DNA of 63,088 nt from Gnetum montanum. Taxonomy: Eukaryota > Streptophyta > Gnetopsida > Gnetales > Gnetaceae. The notes beneath the pieces are model-generated. The model was not told the DNA's origin and ran no database searches. It saw only the letters and a program-made list of their open reading frames with translations. The DNA lies in assembly GCA_015680685.1 (NCBI GenBank), contig MNCI01030229.1, forward strand, positions 294,294-357,381. Reading direction: 5' to 3'. A program made the position numbers and the translations under genes. The first letter of the stretch is position 1. Every line of letters starts with the position of its first letter. Below, one piece after another: positions 60,257-63,088 of this stretch.

Positions 60257-60740
60257 TCATAGCATCAAAAGAATTTTAATAGAACATGTTATTTTCAAAA
60301 GAGATTTTTGAGTTTAGTTCTTACAATTTGCAAAGCATCCTATTAAGGTTCATTGTAGTAAAATCATAGCATGTTCATCCCTCTCCTAATACGATTTTCA
60401 TTCTTCTCAATTATTTTTTTGATTTTCCTCTTTTTCAATAGTGCTTAGTCATAGCCCTAAAAGAATTTTAATAGAAAACTTGTTTTCAAAAGAGAATTTT
60501 GGATCTAGCTTTCAAAATTTGTAGCCCATCAAGGCTCAAGGCTCATTGTGGCTATATCATAACATGTTCACCCCTCTCCTAATAATATTTTCATTATTTG
60601 TTTTATTAACCCCTTTTGCATAGGTACTTAGTCATAGCCTCAAAAAAAATTTATTAACCTCTTTTGATTAGGTACTTAGTTATAGCCTTAAGATAATTTT
60701 AACAAGAAATATGGTTTTCAAAGAGATTTCTTTTTTAGTT
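60257..60740. repeat. ~185-bp imperfect tandem repeat (3-4 copies)
   Basis: Units start with TCATAGCNNNAAAAGAATTTTAATAG at about 60257, 60449, 60632 and 60680 (the third is short). Shared words: GTTTTCAAAAGAGATTTT, CATAACATGTTCACCCCTCTCC. Steps are 192, 183 and 48 bp. It lies where the upstream part of the copia element should be. Confidence 0.7.
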
Positions 60741-62420
60741 ATTTCTCTTGAAATTTATAGCACTAGTTTTAAGGTTTTCTATATTTTTGCAAGGCAAAGT
60801 CCAATAGGTTTTTGTAATTTTTATATTTTACTTATTCTAAGGACATAGAGAAGATTAATAAATCTATAGTATTTTCAACAAACAAGATCTTTTTATGTAA
60901 ATTATAAATATATAGTTAAGCTAGTACTTACACAATTAAACATGATTGTTATATGTGCAACTAACATAATCGAAAAACTACTATGTGTAATTTTTACTAT
61001 TGTAAAAATAATTGCATATTTTAAATTTTAATTAATTTTATAGATTCAACCAATTCATTGGAACAACTAGACCTAACTCAACCAACTTGAAACCACTAAA
61101 AATAATTATAACAAATAACAAATTGATAACATTACTTTCCCTTAACGTTAAATTTCTAAAAACTTGAAATTTAGACTTTGAAAATTCCACAAGGAAACAA
61201 GTTATTAAAGAATCTTGACTTGACCTCTACTCACTAAATTATCCCCCCCAAAATTCTCATACACTATTTCTCTCATAATAAATTAAATATTTATTTTTAA
61301 ATTTCTTAAAACCACCTTTCTATTGATTTATGGAAGTTATCTTTTGGTATTTGTTACCCAACATTTTGGTAAATAATTTTCTTTTGTGAAAGAAAAGAAA
61401 GGGAGTTATTTTCCATTTAGAATTTCTTAACCAAGTACCTTGTATATAATGTTGTTAATTCCATTCTTAAAAACATCACTTTCTTGATCTTCATCATTAA
61501 TTTTATATACAATCATTCAAGCTTGTGTACAATACCTACTTGTAAACTAGGAAAATGTAAAGAGACCAAATAATCGTTTTGAAAACTCTCACCTAGACCA
61601 AGAAGTGTTGGTGAATATTTTGGCCCACCACTATTTCTATATCCCCTTTTTAGCCATTAGTAACTAATGGTTTGAAAAGATACATTTTACACCACTTTTA
61701 ATCTCCTCCTCATGATGAAAATGACAAGGATGATAGTTCTTTTAATACCTCCAAATAAAACTTAGTGGTTATAGAGAAACTATGTGTTTTAGGTTAACAT
61801 AAGCTCTAAATTTTGTAGTATTTTGTCTTGGGATTTAAAAAATAACTAATAGAATTTTATGAAAAAGATTCAGCCCTTTTTACCCTATTCTGTGAGAAAA
61901 ATAAAATTCCATCTATATCAAAGCTACCTAATATATCTAGTTTAGATTATATGCTACCTATGAACTCTATCATTTCATTCATTACTTAAGTACAGTTCAA
62001 CAAATCTATAACCAAATTTCCATAGAGAAAATTCCATGAGAAAAACTAAAAAGAGAGCAAGATTTAATGGATTTTTTAAAAAAAAGTTGAATTACAAAAT
62101 TTATAAACATTAAAACAAGCTACTATTGACATGAGTAAACATTTTAGAAAAGTAAGTCTATTCAAGTTAGCCAATAATACTAGATATTACTAAACCCTTA
62201 GCTATTCAAGTGATTTAAATAAATCCAAGAAAGATGGCTAGATATACTATGATCAACACTATTAGCTAAGTAACTACGATAAAAAAGGAGAATAATAATA
62301 CCTCACAAGATAGATGTAAATTAGCTAAATTAAGTCTAAAATTAAAATTTCATTGTACTAAAAATCTCTTCTAGATATTTCTCCTAGCTTGCTCCTAATT
62401 TCCCCCTAAACAAATCTGCT
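60741..62420. other. AT-rich, no feature
   Basis: About 1.7 kb in which I see no coding frame, repeat array or RNA gene. Confidence 0.4.
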
Positions 62421-62421
62421 T

Positions 62422-62445
62422 TGGGCTTTATATAGTAACCTTTGG
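62422..62445 (-). promoter_or_regulatory. Possible LTR-type TATA box (minus)
   Basis: Minus-strand GGTTACTATATAAAGCCCAA followed by AGCAGATTTG and GGGGGAAATTAGGAGC. TATA plus G-rich leader resembles an LTR promoter, but no partner LTR is found. Confidence 0.3.
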
Positions 62446-62927
62446 CAATTATAACCAAAAAATTAAAAGCTACAGTTGCATCATGTTCTGTTCATATATT
62501 ATAGGGTGTTTCAAAAAAGTTTTGTTAATAAATTATAGTTATTCTTTGAATTTGAAGCCCCGTAACTAGTAACTATCATCATTTAGGAAAGCTTTTATCA
62601 ACCTGATTCATTGTATTTAGTTCAGAGCCATTAAGCTTATTTAAGATCTCTTCATTACTCATTTCTCCCAAAATAATTTAGTTAGGAAATATTTTATTTC
62701 TACGAAAAGAAACTTCCCACATTGGCTCAAATTTGTTTCATTCAAGCTTCTCATTGGTAGTGTTTTTTAAGAGCCTGGTAACTGTCATTTCATACCTGAA
62801 CAATCCTATTTGGTTTGAGATAATGGCTATCTTCTAAATCTAACTAACTCAATGATTCTCATGTATTCTATCCATCTATGTAAATATGGCTCATTTTTCC
62901 ATGGTAGCATCTATACTTGACGAGTCA

Positions 62928-63088
62928 TGAATTTGTTGGCTGTGATATCGCAGGCGTGATAACACAGCCGTAATATCACAGTAGCCACGATATCTACAAT
63001 ATCGCAACCACAATATCACACCGCAATATTGCATCAGCCGTGATATCGCATACACGATATCGTGGCCTGCCTCAATTTCTATAAATAA
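62928..63088 (+). repeat. R4: start of another family-R LTR (U3 to TATA box, cut by window edge)
   Basis: Begins TGACGAGTCATG, then repeated GATATCGCA-type boxes, then TATAAATAA at 63080-63088, the same plan as R1 (2009-2147). About 11 CpG in 161 bp against very few elsewhere. Perfect palindromes GCAATATTGC (63023-63032) and CACGATATCGTG (63053-63064). Confidence 0.8.

Overview
This window reads as repeat-rich nuclear DNA of a land plant with a large, old-repeat-laden genome. A gymnosperm is my best guess, but nothing in the sequence fixes the species. I see no intact host gene, no rRNA and no tRNA gene. Almost everything is LTR retrotransposon. Reading frames remain legible but are cut by TAA/TAG/TGA codons standing where Gln, Arg or Trp codons are expected, and CpG is scarce. 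This is the signature of long-term cytosine methylation followed by C-to-T decay.

Layout, left to right. (1) 1-33898 is a nest of one Athila/Tat-like Ty3/gypsy family (here family R: LTR 0.83-0.87 kb, ends TGATRA...TCATCA, tRNA-Asp primer site). R3 (minus) is the oldest host. R2 (minus, 10373-16358 continuing at 1-2008) lies in its 3' region. R1 (plus, 2009-10372) lies inside the RNase H/integrase region of R2. A different, Tat-like element T1 (minus, 23279-33136, target duplication AGCAT) landed 16 bp inside the 5' LTR of R3. T1 has gag and protease but no polymerase; the space holds a roughly 190-bp satellite-like array. (2) 33912-34315 is a 46-bp tandem array. (3) 34559-36171 and 53773-55060 are two halves of one decayed plus-strand coding region of unknown function. 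They were split by a 17.6-kb Athila-like element A1 (minus, 36177-53767, target duplication ATGCT); the reading frame is continuous across the insertion point. (4) A1 is itself interrupted by C1 (plus, 44698-49812, target duplication CTAAG). C1 is a 5.1-kb LTR element with a tRNA-Met primer site, a polypurine tract and no pol. It carries an intron-free copy of a CCR4-type deadenylase nuclease domain (48020-49090), which I consider the most notable object in the window. (5) 55560-58225 holds the pol of a second Tat-like element T2 (RT, additional RNase H, integrase, minus). Short tandem arrays follow, then a copia RNase H remnant (minus, about 60.0-60.2 kb) and about 2 kb of featureless AT-rich DNA. 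(6) 62928-63088 is the start of another family-R LTR (plus), unusually rich in CpG and GATATC palindromes, running off the right edge.

How the pieces work together: families R and A1 carry gag, protease, RT-RNase H and integrase in gypsy order and would once have been autonomous. T1 and C1 lack polymerase and would have depended on proteins from others; T2-type elements are plausible helpers for T1. Order of events from nesting: R3, then R2 into R3, then R1 into R2; T1 into the R3 LTR; A1 into the unknown coding region, then C1 into A1.
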